Assembly (NCBI GenBank): GCA_030581615.1
Contig: JAKTTT010000016.1
Coordinates: forward strand, 1 to 64,000
DNA length: 64,000 bases
Origin: Alloascoidea africana
Taxonomy: Eukaryota; Ascomycota; Alloascoideomycetes; Alloascoideales; Alloascoideaceae
Direction of reading: 5' to 3'
The notes under the pieces are model-generated. The model saw nothing but the letters and a program-made list of their open reading frames with translations, was not told the DNA's origin and did not search any database. Below, piece after piece: positions 39,723 through 52,078 of this stretch; position 1 is the stretch's first letter, and the number at the start of each line of letters is the position of its first letter. A program made the translations under genes and the position numbers.

Positions 39723-41582
39723 TTAAAGGAAAAACAAAGCTACTCCTGCTAGAGCAGCAAATCCAACTGTATACTGGTCATCCTTTTTGAATCCAGCACC
39801 GGCGAAATTTTCAGATGAGCTTGCACTTTCTGTTTCACTTTCAGTGGCAGTTTCAGACTCGGATTCACTCTCGGATTTTGACGAAGATTTTTTTGACTCT
39901 GATTTGGATTCTGATTTGGATTCTGATTTAGACTCTGATTTAGAGTCCGATTTGGAATCTGATTTAGACTCTGATTTAGATCCTGATGACGATGGATCGG
40001 ATGAGCTAGTGGCAGAAGACTCCGAGTTAGATGTGACACTAACAGAAGAGGAAGAGCCAGGCTCTGAAGAACTCTTGGTCACGGACACAACAGTCGTTTC
40101 TTCCTCTGAGCTAGAACCAGAGGTGGTGCTGGTAACAGACACCACGGTGGTTTCTTCTTGTGAAGCAGAACTGGTGGCAGAACTGGTTGCAGTAACAACG
40201 GTGGTTTCTTCGCCCGAGGAAGAATCGGTTTTGGTAACAGACACTACAGTCGTTTCTTCATCTGATGCAGAACTGGTCGCAGTAACTACAGTCGTTTCCT
40301 CACCTGTAGAAGAATCGGACTTAGTAACCACTACCACAGTCGTTTCTTCATCTGTTTGAGAGCCTGTTTGAGTCACTAAGACAACTGTGGTTTCCTCGTC
40401 TGAGGTAGGATCTGTTTTGGTGACTGGGACCACAGTGGTTTCCTCGTTACTAGCAGTTTCTGTGGCTGTCTGGACGGTGGTTGCATCAGTGGATGGAGCA
40501 GCGGTATCTGCAGTCTCGGTGTTCGTATCTGCTTGAGTTGGCGAGGCCGCAGTAGTGGCTCCAGTGGTCTCGGTATTGGCAGCGGTTGTGGTTTGCTGGG
40601 TCTCTGGATTGGTAGCAGGAGTCTCTGTCTTTGTTTCGATTGGAGTAGCAGTGTCTGCTGAAGTTGTCGCACCTGTTGCTGTCTCGGTTGGTTTAGCAGC
40701 TTCTGTAGTTTCTGCTGGAGTTTGAGTAGCAGCGGTGGCATCTTTGGTTTCAGTGGCTGGAGTAGTTTCCTTTGGTTCTTCAGCAGCTGTAGTTGCTTTG
40801 GTCTCTGTGGCAGCTGTCTCTGGAGTAGCTGGAGTTGTTTCCTTTGGTTCTTCAGCAGCTGTAGTTGCTTTTGTCTCTGTGGCAGCTGTCTCGGGTGTAG
40901 CTGGCGTTGTATCTGTACCTAGAGTGGTGGTCAAAGTAACAACTGTTACTTGATCTGTGTTTGTAGCTCCAGTAGCAGCTGTGGTTTCGCCGGTTATTTC
41001 CCTAGGCTGTTCAGTCGCAGCTGTTGTATCTTTTGGTTCTTCAGCAGCTGTAGTTGCTTTGGTCTCAGCAGTAGCAGTTGTTTCCTTGGGTTCTTCAGCA
41101 GCAGTTGTTTCCTTAGGTGCTTCAGTATTTGCCTTGGTCTCGGCAGTTGTTTCCTTAGGCTGCTCAGTAGCTGTAGTTGCTTTGGTTTCACCAGTTGTTT
41201 CCTTTGGTTCCTCAGTAGCTGTGGTTCCTTTGGTCTCGGCAGTTGTCTCTTTTGGCTCTTCGGTAGCAGTTGTTGCTTTGGTCTCAGCAGTTGTCTCCTT
41301 TGGTTCTTCGGTAGCTGTAGTTGCCTTGGTCTCAACTGTTTTAACTGTTGTTGGATCGGGTATAGTTGTATGATATGTCACCACCAACTCTGTTCCCTCG
41401 TGGGTGGTCGTTGCAAGAGTAGTATATGTAGCTACATTTCCATCAGCACCGCTAGAAACAAGCAGATATTGGTAGGTAATTTCCACAGGTTCTTCTGCAC
41501 CTAGAGTGGTGGTATAGGGAACCACCTCACTTGCGACAACAGAAATAAGCGAAAGGCCTTGTAAGATATACGAGTATCTCAT
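39723..41582 (-). CDS. GPI-type cell-wall protein with Thr/Ser-rich tandem repeats
   Basis: A secreted wall protein by architecture. Of 619 residues, the first are a signal peptide (MRYSYILQGLSLISVVAS). A short non-repetitive region of about 65 residues follows, then repeats of an ETKATTATEEPKETTA type at about residues 85-270. Degenerate Thr/Ala sequence comes next, then repeats of EETTVVSVTKTDSSSG type at about 390-500. A Ser-Lys-Ser-Glu tract lies near 533-565. The end has a small-residue site (ENFAGAGF), a short polar part and the hydrophobic tail VGFAALAGVALFFL, as in GPI-anchored proteins. Heavy O-mannosylation is expected. There is no recognised adhesin domain at the N-terminus, so the ligand or role is open; the nearest idea is a structural or Flo/Als-like wall protein. 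Confidence 0.85.
   Translation of the reverse strand: MRYSYILQGLSLISVVASEVVPYTTTLGAEEPVEITYQYLLVSSGADGNVATYTTLATTTHEGTELVVTYHTTIPDPTTVKTVETKATTATEEPKETTAETKATTATEEPKETTAETKGTTATEEPKETTGETKATTATEQPKETTAETKANTEAPKETTAAEEPKETTATAETKATTAAEEPKDTTAATEQPREITGETTAATGATNTDQVTVVTLTTTLGTDTTPATPETAATETKATTAAEEPKETTPATPETAATETKATTAAEEPKETTPATETKDATAATQTPAETTEAAKPTETATGATTSADTATPIETKTETPATNPETQQTTTAANTETTGATTAASPTQADTNTETADTAAPSTDATTVQTATETASNEETTVVPVTKTDPTSDEETTVVLVTQTGSQTDEETTVVVVTKSDSSTGEETTVVTATSSASDEETTVVSVTKTDSSSGEETTVVTATSSATSSASQEETTVVSVTSTTSGSSSEEETTVVSVTKSSSEPGSSSSVSVTSNSESSATSSSDPSSSGSKSESKSDSKSDSKSESKSESKSESKSESKKSSSKSESESESETATESETESASSSENFAGAGFKKDDQYTVGFAALAGVALFFL
39890..40420 (-). repeat. 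Coding repeats, EETTVV and SESKSESK types
   Basis: A second set of Thr/Val/Ser units (about 40080-40420) and a hexamer-like Ser-Glu/Asp-Ser-Lys tract (about 39890-39985) in the C-terminal part of the wall-protein gene. Confidence 0.8.
40780..41330 (-). repeat. Coding minisatellite, ETKATTA/EEPKETT repeats
   Basis: Variable-length units built from Thr, Lys and Glu codons within the wall-protein gene. The translations of other frames also stay open because of the repeats. Confidence 0.85.
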
Positions 41583-44500
41583 AATTCAAGAATTACTTGA
41601 TCAGGAAGAGGGAATTAATGTGTTGAATTAAGATTATGCCTCTACCGTTGAAGACTGGAAAATCAAAAGCAAGTAGTTAATCCCGAATTGCCGGAAACTG
41701 TCTCGGTTTTATATTTGATTGCTTGTGGCTTCAGGAAAGCTTTACTAAATGGTCTCAATGCGAGCCTATCCCCAATGGTACTGGTACTATTTCAGTTGTG
41801 GGTACCTGACAGAGGGCCCTGTCCAAAAGAAATTCATAAACGGCACAAAATTTCAAGTCAAACGGTGCAGTTTTCTCTTTATGGTTTGTCAAGACAATGT
41901 AGAAACAAGAATGCTGGATCACAATAGTCTTCTTCTATTGCCTTTGCCATATTTCTACAACTGGTTATGCCAACAGAATCAACAAAGAGGTTATTCAGAA
42001 CTGCCTTGATCTAGTTAAGAACATGACTGTTCAGAATTTTGTGGTGGTTTGATGAGTACACCTTGAAATTCTACGCTTGCAAGATTACGGGCGCTTATAC
42101 ACGTACTAGGCACCCTTCCAAGACTTGATCGCGTCTCATATGCGCTTCTGATATGCCTGGACAATTCTTTCTTCCGGGCCTTTGTTAGTGGAGCGTTCTA
42201 AAGGCCTTCAGTTGTGTGATTTCAGCGTGGCCAAAATAAAAAGAAACTTATATTCCAATTCAGCTTCTTAATGATACAAATAACGGATAAGCCTTAACTA
42301 TGGATGTTATATAGGCGGCTGATATAGTACTCTATTTTCCCTTTTTGTGATTGAAGAGTAATATTTAGATTTTTTGGCATTTTGGTGGTCAATCATTCCT
42401 TTATTGAGGGTAAGATGCTACTAGTTCACTACTTCATACGTGAAGGAAACCCCAGTCCAAATCAAAGTGATACATCAGTCTTGCATTAATACTTGATAAT
42501 TGTATGCGCCGATGCTCGCTCTGATTCAAAAGTTAGTCCACATGGTATACGAATTCTTAGCCTATTATTTGTCTATCTTATACGTAGTAAAGGATATCCA
42601 GCAGTTCTAATAGTTTTGGGGTCTCTATCAAAGCCAGCATCCCAGTTATCTTGACATGAATAGTCGATTGACCTTGTAATCTCAACTCCCGTCTACTAGC
42701 TCTTTTTACCTCTTCTTTCAAAGTTTATCTCTAACCTGAAATGGTGCTATATACTTTATCACAATCCGCTGCCAAAAGAAAGCACTAAACTAATACTCGC
42801 GAATTTTCTCATGTCGTCGGATAAATGTCTAGGAGCACATACACCAACTAGTCTGGGCTAGTGATGTTTTATCAGCCCAGCAGCCGTCTTGCTATTGGGC
42901 AAGTCTTTATGGACTGGCAAGATTCGTGGTGCACATGTATAACTTGGCTTTTTTCAAAATGACACTGTTTGTTAGTACTCTAATTTAAACATTGTGATGA
43001 TTTGCTTGTTATTTTAACCGTTCACCTGTCTAACTTTTCATTTTACTGTGTTACTTGTAGAGAATACTTCTAAGTGCCTAAGAAACCTTTGTAGTAGGAC
43101 AGCTTTTCCAACAGATGCAAAATTTCCAGTTCCAGTAAGTTACGGAAACTTCTCTCCAAAATTTCACTAATATCTGCTAGGCCTTTAACAAGAGCACACA
43201 GCACTAGCCTGTGCCGAACCTCCCAATTCAGTATTTTTAGTTTAGGGGATTACAGCTTTGTGGAATTCAAAGGACAGATAGAGCGTTCTTATAATAGACA
43301 CCGCTTAATCGAGAGATTATGGTGCAGTGGAGTCCTTAGGTTATTGTCCAAGACCTAGTCAGTATGAGGTAGCACTTTATGGAGGCATCGTTGGTTAAGA
43401 GAAAGCACCATAATGAGCATTTCTGAGAAAATGATTGCTCTCCTGATCCCTGATGGGTCAACATGTTCTGAGGGTCCTCATTTTCCGACATTACTCTCAC
43501 TTTGAGATTGTATATTGAAAAAAGGCAGAATTTAGAATTTGCTTTTCAGAAAGCTTTTCCTGTCAAATTTGCCTTTAACCGTGATCATGTCAAGATGGCT
43601 AACTGCATTGTTCCATCTGGCAGATACCCTCAAGCCATTTGAAATATTATGTAGTTCTTTCTTTTCAAAAGGTGTTTCTATTCTATACTTGGAAAGAGAA
43701 GATACTCGACGAGTTGAACGATATGACATAGCTGTTATGATGAGATAGCTCATCACACTCAAAGACTGTGTCTCACTACGTTTGGTATACAAGCCTCTTG
43801 CTGTTCCACCTTAATTGTTAGCTAGATAGTTCTGTCTATATAAGAGGAGTCTCTCTCTCTCATTTCTAATAGATCAAGCTTTATACAGACTACTTTTACG
43901 GACAAAATTCCTGACAAGCTAGATTCTGTCATCTAGCGAGTATAACAATAGCGCTAAAGATTTCAACTAATTGGTGCTATTAATATAAGTTTTTCTAGTT
44001 AGTCATTCTTCAAGAAAGTAATAGCATTAATAATCTATATTTTCTCTTGGTTTATCTTTTTGTTTCTATATTGTATTGTTGGTGAAGGAAACTTGTCATC
44101 ATAGGATTTAGTGCTAGCAATATAATTTATGTCAAATACAGAAAAGACACATAACAAGCCTATTCCAAGTTTTTAGACTAGCTATCATATATCTTAAAAT
44201 GCTCTAAAGCTTGTACAAACAAGTCTAAAGAGAAGATATAAAAGTTCCTTGACAATATATTTGTAAAATTTGGATATGACATTAATCATCGCACCCCTTG
44301 CACAACGATCGTTTCATCTTTTTGTTTTTGATGAACTGTCCAGGACAGGGCAAGCGGCATCTGCAGATCTCATGCAAACATATTTTACGAAAACTAAAAC
44401 CCAAGTGAAAGTACCAGTAAGAACAACTCTTCTTCCGGAATAGAGCAAGACTTTAAACATTTCTACAGAGGACCTTTGACTACAACTATATTATGTTTTT

Positions 44501-46087
44501 TTTCTTCTACATTTAAAAGAAGCAACAGGTTTAATTTTGGTTACTACTATAAAAGGCTAGAGGGGTTTCTTCTATTTTGCAATGTCGATCTCAGTTTGGC
44601 AGTATTATAGAAAAACGACAAAAAAATGTTACCACTTGACGCCCAAAAATGCGAAACTGATGTTTTTTAAATCCCTCGAGTGTAGCTGCTCGTACAGTAT
44701 CTCGTACAATTCAAGGATTGTGGTTCTAAAAGCAAGTGATGTGGCTGTGTCAAATGGACGACCAGATTGCCAACTCCTCTGTCATCTTCTGACCTTAATG
44801 TGCTATCATCGTAGAAAAATAGATACTTGTCATCTTGAACAAGTAGAGAAACAGTAGATGGTGGTAATAAATCCTTCATATGACGGTTAATTTTTTTTTG
44901 CTAGCTACTGTAATTTTTTACCTCAGCTCTGGGCATGAGAATTTCGGATAAAGCAGGAGAGACCACCTTGATATTAATCTCTCTCAGGTCTACTAGCCGT
45001 ACGAAAATGAAAACTAAGGGTCTATCTATCAAAGCAAGATTTTCCAGTTTTTACCCTCTTAGCGTTATTTTTCACAAACGATGATGTGGAATTCCAGCTG
45101 TCCAGATCAGTTTTGCAGCGATCTCCAGCCAGATTCCTCATCTCTCCATGGCGAATCACATAAAGGCAAATGAGCAATGGAAAACAAAAGCCCAAAAACG
45201 GGGAAATCTGTGCATCTTCCTTCTCCGCACTGTGACGGCTTGTTCTTGCCTATCTAGTGGTCCAGCTACTCTATTTTTCAAGATTAGGTGCGCTTTACTG
45301 GTGGTGTCTTGTTGTGTCTGATAATGCAACCTTTATTAGACCGGGCCTAACAAAGCACAGAAGCCTAACCTACTTTTCTTTGATATCAGGCTACTCTAGA
45401 CAAACCATCTCGTCAGATCAGCTGAAAACGAAAACGACAACGGAAAGAATAACGCAACGGCGGACTCATCAGGCATTATTATAAGCCTCATGCGAGACCA
45501 ACGGACTTGGAGCGGAGTTTTTGGATCGCACCAGTAAGAAAAACAGCGAGGTTTATGACTCGTAGGTGGTACCTAGGATGTTCTACATTTTTTTTCGTTT
45601 TATTTCCAAGGGTCGACTAGTGTAGTGTTCTGTGCCATTGGTTTAGTTCATAGGTTGGGATGATCAGCCAGGGGGCTCCCCTTTCTAAGGGACGGCTACT
45701 TTCACTCAACAGTGTGAAACGATAGAGAAGAAAAAATTAGCTTTGCTTTTGTCATAATTTTTTCTCTTATCGTTGATTCTGACTTCATGATTATGATTTA
45801 GCAAGTGATTAACAACGGCCAATTAAATTGTCAACCCGATGAAGAGGTTGAACAAAAATGTCCCGGTTCAGTAAGTCATATTATCATTTTGGGTTTTCCT
45901 TGATAGGCCGGCCAGGCGAGAGAAAAAAAAAAAAAAAAGAAAGGAACAAAGTCAGAAATCAGGAGCACATCGAAGCCAGGAAGTTTATATAAATCCAGCC
46001 TGTTCCCACTTTTTCCTTCCTTTTTTCTCATCACCTCTCTATCAATTCCTTTATTCTCTTCTTTTGAAACAACTAAACTTCTACACA
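41583..46087. other. 4.5-kb gene-free stretch
   Basis: Upstream of both the wall-protein gene (minus) and the small mitochondrial protein gene (plus). AT-rich with no frame that I can defend as a gene; two frames of 80-90 codons (41749-42009 plus, 43532-43792 minus) match nothing I recognise. A possible solo LTR lies at 43802-43947. Confidence 0.5.
43802..43947 (+). mobile_element. Possible solo LTR of Ty1/copia type (fossil)
   Basis: The 146-bp segment opens TGTT and closes AACA, contains a TATATAAG box and a CT-rich tract, and is followed by ATAGCGCT, which resembles a primer-binding start. These are LTR-like marks, but no second copy was found in the window to confirm it. Confidence 0.3.
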
Positions 46088-46417
46088 ATGTCTCTCACAA
46101 TTGTCAACACTATCGCACCTGCCACCCGAACAGTTTTGTCTACTGGCTTTATGCTAAGATCAGCACGATTCATTTCATCAACAGCAACTAAAGCATCAGA
46201 AACCCAGGGCACTTCCTCTTCTACCACCTCTAATGGTGAACGTTCCCAGCCCATTGCTTCGTTCGCTGAGTACAGAAAGATTGCTCAACAATATGGACCT
46301 TTAAACGCTCCCAAGCATCCCATCAAGAAAAGCGAGGTCCATGATGCATACACTATCTCTCCAGAATTTGCTGAAGCTTGCAGAAGATATGAATACAAGG
46401 AGGAAAAGTATGACTAA
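46088..46417 (+). CDS. Small predicted mitochondrial protein, unknown
   Basis: Not recognised. 109 residues from the ATG at 46088, which follows an A-rich leader with CACA before the start; an in-frame ATG eight codons earlier is less likely. The N-terminus (TRTVLSTGFMLRSARFISS) is Ser/Arg/Thr-rich without acidic residues, like a mitochondrial presequence with an RFIS cleavage-type site. The rest is a Ser/Thr linker and a compact polar end: SFAEYRKIAQQYGPLNAPK, then YTISPEFAEACRRYEYKEEKYD. The promoter has a long poly-A tract and a TATATAAAT box near 45987. It stands alone between two long gene-free stretches, so it probably has substantial own regulation. Confidence 0.7.
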   Translation: MSLTIVNTIAPATRTVLSTGFMLRSARFISSTATKASETQGTSSSTTSNGERSQPIASFAEYRKIAQQYGPLNAPKHPIKKSEVHDAYTISPEFAEACRRYEYKEEKYD

Positions 46418-49400
46418 AACAACTGGTGCTTCGCAACACTTGGTCTCTTAATCCCATTTCCACTCATTCAAACAATGATAATGAAACTTGGACCTCCCCA
46501 AAAAACACTTTACGATACTATAAAAACTGGAAAAACTTGGGTAGATGTTAGAGAATAGCAATTTTTATTCCAGCCTTTCTTTTTACGAAACCAAAATATG
46601 AAAAACCGAAGAGACCAGTATCAACATTTCCTTAAACTACAACTACAAGAAAAAATAAAAAAAAATATGTGTTATATTACAAGTTGCCTTTTTCGTATGG
46701 AGTGCATGTTTGTTTGTTCTTTTGATTTTCTTTTGATCCTTTATAGTGGCGTTTAATATCATATCAATATCAGTAACTTAATTACTTGTGTAAAGAAATG
46801 TGTTTGTGTAAACCTTAAGATGCCCACCATTGTCAATGATTTAGGTTTGACAGGGGTTGAACGTTAGACAACAAGTAAAGAATTTGAAGAAACCCAGTTA
46901 CTTTTCACGGGCGGATTGACAGTGAAAAAAAAAAGCTTGAACTTACCGATTAATCGTCTTCGGAGTCCGTCCAATGCCGGCAAACCATTTTCAGCCCTTG
47001 CTGATAAGGTAGGATTAAGGAGGACGGGGCCGATACACGTTATTGTTTGGGGGAGCACTGATCGATTTCCGAGCGGAACTCCGAGGGCTGCTTCAACCCG
47101 CGAGAAACAAAATTAGATAGGCCCAAACGGCGGTTCTTGGCGGGTCCAAGAAATCAGAAAGAGCTGTGAACCTCATCTGTGCCATAACTCTCAGCTCCTA
47201 GCCAGTAACAGGTTCATGAGGGCGCAGGGCGCATGACTTTCTGATCAAGTGAAGCATCCAGCCTTTGGCTATCGGCCATTCAGAAACCTTCTCCCTTTGC
47301 AAAAGTAGTCATATTTTCTTGAGACGTGTGTGTGGTGATCGCGTGTGGCGTGTGTTTTTTTGTTTCTTGTTTGGCGCCTCCTGTCCATTCACCGTGGGAC
47401 ATCAGCATCAGGGAACAGTCGTCATCAGATTCCACACCATCGGATAGGTGACTCGTGAGAGAGTAACCAGATGGTCCAACCTAGACAATAAGCCCCAATG
47501 TCGTGGAGAGTAGATGAGGCATTTATGACATGATTTAATTAAGTGTCTTCGGAAAATTGCCAAGAGCTACGTGTTTTGGGTGGATTGGCGGGATGGAAAA
47601 TAATCCGTCATTACCCTTCTCTACCATCTTTGATTTCCAAGCTTATTGCTCGAAACTCTCGGTTTGTAGAGTTTGGAAAACACATATCTGAAAGAAAAGG
47701 GCAAATTTAAGGTAGAAACCATCTACATGCGTTACAATTGTATTGGTCCGTTTTACATTTCCCACTTCCCACTTTTTATTTTACACCCCCTCCCCCGCCT
47801 TTAATAATTGGTAACTGTGGTGTTTAAAAGACATCATCTCATCTCATCTCATCGGGATTAAGCAGAAACTGGCTCCCTGGAGCCATGTTGTTCACAGAAA
47901 CGCTAGCCTCGAAATTAATAATAGTGGGGCTTTTCACAAAGTTCCCAAAGAGAAAGAAGCTTCATTCAATAGGTCAAGCTGAGTGAATTATGAATTGCAT
48001 ATGATTGTATTTAAATTCGAACTCCTGGTTCCCTTTTTTGCCAAATTCCAGCAGACTTTTGGTATTGAACATTTACCAAATTGCCGCTAGAATAGATTCA
48101 CAATAAAAAAAAAATGGTACCGAGTCAAAGGTGCTGATAAAGCAGAATAGGCCGATCTTTAGAGCACGGCCTAGAAAGAATGATAATTCTGAAGCCATTT
48201 TTATTTCTCTCGTCCTGTCTCATCCCATCTTTCCTTTCTGCTGACTCTGTCTAATCATGGGAGGAATCATGTCAAGAGATCATCACCAGAGGTTTGTCCT
48301 GGCTTACTCGGCGGAATGACACATTGTCATTCTGGCAATAAAATCAAGAGATCATTTGTATTTTGACTCGTAAAACAAATGTTTGTGTGGGGTACCTTTT
48401 GTCTATTCTGTTTATGGCCCGGAAAGGCGGGGGAGGGGAAGGTGGGAAATTGCTTTATTATAAGCAGGCAAATTCAAACTCGTTTTTTAAATCAGGACTT
48501 TGATTGCCTTATGTATATGCTGAAATGAGATTGGGCATTTTTCATCAACAGAATTTAGTCTGTTTGTGTTTGTAAATACAAGTATGAATAGCGGTCCATG
48601 CCATTTCCAAATCAAACAAATAGAGTAAGCATTGCGTTTTCCGACCTTAGAAATGCAAGGAAAGTCTTCTCGGGTACTTGGTCCATTTTTTTTTCTAGTA
48701 TGAATCATGCTATTATGTTGAAAAGGGGGTCCACATGTCTTTTGTTGTGGGGGTCATTTTAGGTCCAGGCTGTCATAAGCAAAAAAAAAAAAGAGAAATT
48801 TTGAAGTTGTAGTAAATTAATGAGAACAACTTTGGCGATCCAAGTTGTGGTCATTTTTTTTTTATTCTCGATCGCTCCTTTTGCTATAGTGATGATACAT
48901 AAGGGATGGATAGAATAGTGTTGAATCTTCTTGTTCTAGACTATGAGAATGAGAATAGAGGTTATTTGCTTTCCTGTTCATCTACAACATTTATACTCCA
49001 CTTTTAAAGATGAACAATCTTCAACATTGACATTTTAAGCAGAGAAGAGTGTCTAACTGTAAGGTATCAAAGTTGATCTAGAACACTTTTCCATTTTGGA
49101 AGAGTTGTAATTTTCGAGAAGATGCCGGCCACATCCTAAAGTTTGTTCTTTTTCTTTTTAAAGTTTTGCCCTTCCAAAAAAGAAAAAAAGGTAACAATGA
49201 ATTGTGATGTTATAACGTTTTTGGCTAAGCGTAGACATGTGTGGGGGGTTATATACTGTAAAAGGTATCTTTAATCTTAATGGTGAAAGCGGTTGTTCCC
49301 AGTTTTTCCAAGTACAGTGAGCATATTTGCCCTTCTTTACTTTGTTTAGTCCACATATTTGCAAAAGCTTTGAACAGAGAAAAGACAAGAACAAAGTTAA

Positions 49401-52078
49401 TTTCGCAGTATTGGTTCAAGATGTTCCGTTTCGACAATTGTGGAACGTATGATTTTTTAGAACAGGTTGATCTATCTATATCTATACCCAAAACACTATC
49501 AACGGTTTCTAGGGGGAAATGAAAGCGAAAATTTAAAAGAATCAATGCAAACGGTCTTGTTTCTTGTGTTCTAGAAGATGATCGAAGCCAAGATCAACGG
49601 TTAACAAACAAGGATCTGCTTTTTTTAGGGGGATTTTCTAATCACGATCTGCTAGAACGAAATGGGCTTTTGCATGCGATATCACTACAAGAAAAATGTT
49701 TAGATTGCAATCTAAAACACGGAGATCTGGATTATACTTTTTTTTTTTTTTTTCTTGACAGAAAGAAATAATAAATCCTGTGCTCAAACTCATGTCTTGA
49801 CGGCGCTTTTTGGTACACAAGTACAGAGTGGAATTAGGTTGTCGTTTATGATATGAATAGATTGGGTTAACTGATACCCGAAGGTATTTTTGGCTGTCTT
49901 TAGGATTTCCCAAAATTTAGGGAGGGCTTTGGTGGTTATGAGTGAATGCACAGACAAAGACGTTTGTTTCAACGGCAAAGATCAAATGCGAGAGTTAGAA
50001 AAGGTATAGTTTTGTACTTGCACGCAATAACCATATCCAAACTAAAAGTTAATGTTATTTTTTTTTTCCGGTTAGCTTACTAGTGGCCCAATTATCTATT
50101 GATTCTTTACATTAGGATCTTCATAAAGACGTTTTTGTCCCTGACATGAGTTAGAAACAAGCAGCAAATGCCCCTCTCAAATGCTGTTTGACAACGGTTT
50201 GTTCCTTCTTTGCGTTATTGAACAAGGGAGTAAACTGCGGGTCTTGGCCTAAATGTTCATGGATCTGCCACAAGAACAATAAAAAAGAAAACCAAAAGAA
50301 CTGTTCCATACGTTAGACTTGCCTTGAAAAGAAGGAGGCACAATGTCAGGTTCACCATTCATATTAATTTGTAAAAGTAGACTTGAAATTGGTAACGTTG
50401 CTGCAAGCGCGTTGTTCCAGACTGCTACAACTGCAGAGATCTCTGTATTTTTGGTAAGCTGTCATTAACAGCCGCTGGCTCAGAGGTTGAGACACCGAGG
50501 GAATACCGGAGCAGATTGTAGAGAACAGAAGAATAAGAGAAGGGATAATCAAACAGCTGGACTGTCAGCTCTCACAACAAGTGGATTGTTGCCGGCTTTC
50601 AACTTTTAACGGTTGATTGTACACCTAATGAAAGAATTATTATGTGATTTTGACAGAGTGGAGAGATATTCACATTCTGCAAAAAAAGCAAAAAGTAAGA
50701 GCGTTAGCGTTAGTGTTATCTAGATGATGATGATTCTCTAAGAATTCGACAATGATTATCCAATTCAATATCCTTGGTATGTTTGTCCTCTAATAATTAC
50801 GTAGTACGAGATTCCGAATATCGCGCTATTACAACGGTAATCCACAGTTTTCTAGTACTCAATTAGAGGACGATCTAGATGATAATACCTTTATATCTTG
50901 AAGGGGATACTGGATGCAAAGACTAGTGCGCATCTCAGCAAGGAGATTTATGTTAATGGTGAACTCCTGAACTTGTAGAACTAGGATTTCTTTACTTTTA
51001 CACTACACTACACTAAGCAGTCCACATGCACAAGATATCAAATCATTTGCTAGTCGTGAAAGAACTCCACTTTATCTTTTGCTTTTGCTTCTGCTTCTGC
51101 TTCTATGTTTGCTTCTACTTTTGCTTGCACTTTTGTTTTTTGGCTGCTCGATGATTCCTTTTGTACTGCAATGCGATGCAGATGACAACTACAAACTGCC
51201 ACATCCACAAACATCTCTCACTGAGCTCCTTCCCTGGGATCGATCTCTGGACTCCAAGCTTGTTCTGCCCTTATCTCATTAGCACTGCTGACAGCAAAGC
51301 TCCCTGCGATATCCAACAGTGGCAGTTTTTAACACCTGAGTCTGAGCCTTTATAGCGTGACTGCGGACTCCACCAACTGACACCGACCCTGACACTCTTC
51401 GCTGTATCCCCCTCCCCCTTGCCTCTCGGCTCTGTTTCCTACTTTCTGCTTTCTGCTCTCTGTCGCTCTGTCGCTCTGCTTCCAACCTCAAGCTCTCATG
51501 TTGAAACCCCAGGCAGAACTCCAGGCGCCGGCACTTTTGCGCACTTTTGCACTTTTTCGCGCAAAAACTGATGCGCCCAATTTCCGTTTTCGGCCGCAGA
51601 AGCTTCGTTTCGTTTCTTTTTCCGCTTCGCTGCATGACCGTTTATTTTTCTGTCTCACAGACGCAGCTGTGCTCGCCGCTTATTGGCTGGCCGGGCGGCG
51701 CCTCACTGTGGCCGCAGGGTGGCCAGCCAGGATCTTCCGAAGAGACATCCATTTGGTTCTCTGGACATGTTCGCTGTGTAGAGTGTGTGCACTGGAGGCG
51801 TGAGACTGTGTGCGACTGAGGCTGACGAAAACACGCCGTGGTATCTGTCTGCCTCCTAACAGACCCCCCGAGGAAAGCAGCCTGTGTCGCGACCGATCTG
51901 GAAACGCACGCATGGGGTTACCGGTGCAGGCGCAGGAGGAATTAAAGTTCCAACGGTGGAACAAAAGAAACGAAAGAGAAGATTGTTTGCCGCGTTTTGG
52001 CGGAGGCTGTATAAAATTACTCAACCTGCTGTTTTCTCCAACCCTTTTTCTCTCCTCCATCTGCCACGACTAATACAA
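46418..52078. other. 5.7-kb gene-free stretch upstream of the RGS gene
   Basis: No defensible gene, tRNA or known ncRNA. Poly-T/poly-A tracts are frequent. A GC-richer patch at 46940-47260 holds several CGG/CCG triplets in pairs, such as CGGAACTCCG near 47077, of the kind bound by Zn2Cys6 factors. A CATCT repeat lies at 47832-47853. The last 700 bp is CT-rich and GC-richer and is presumably the RGS promoter and leader. Confidence 0.5.

Noticed and set aside
39787-41504. Long plus-strand frames opposite the wall-protein gene
   Set aside because: They are open because the coding repeats on the minus strand lack stops in other frames; no domain or start context supports them.
42000-52000. CRISPR array or bacterial operon features
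   Set aside because: No regularly spaced repeats; gene content and introns show a fungal nuclear genome.
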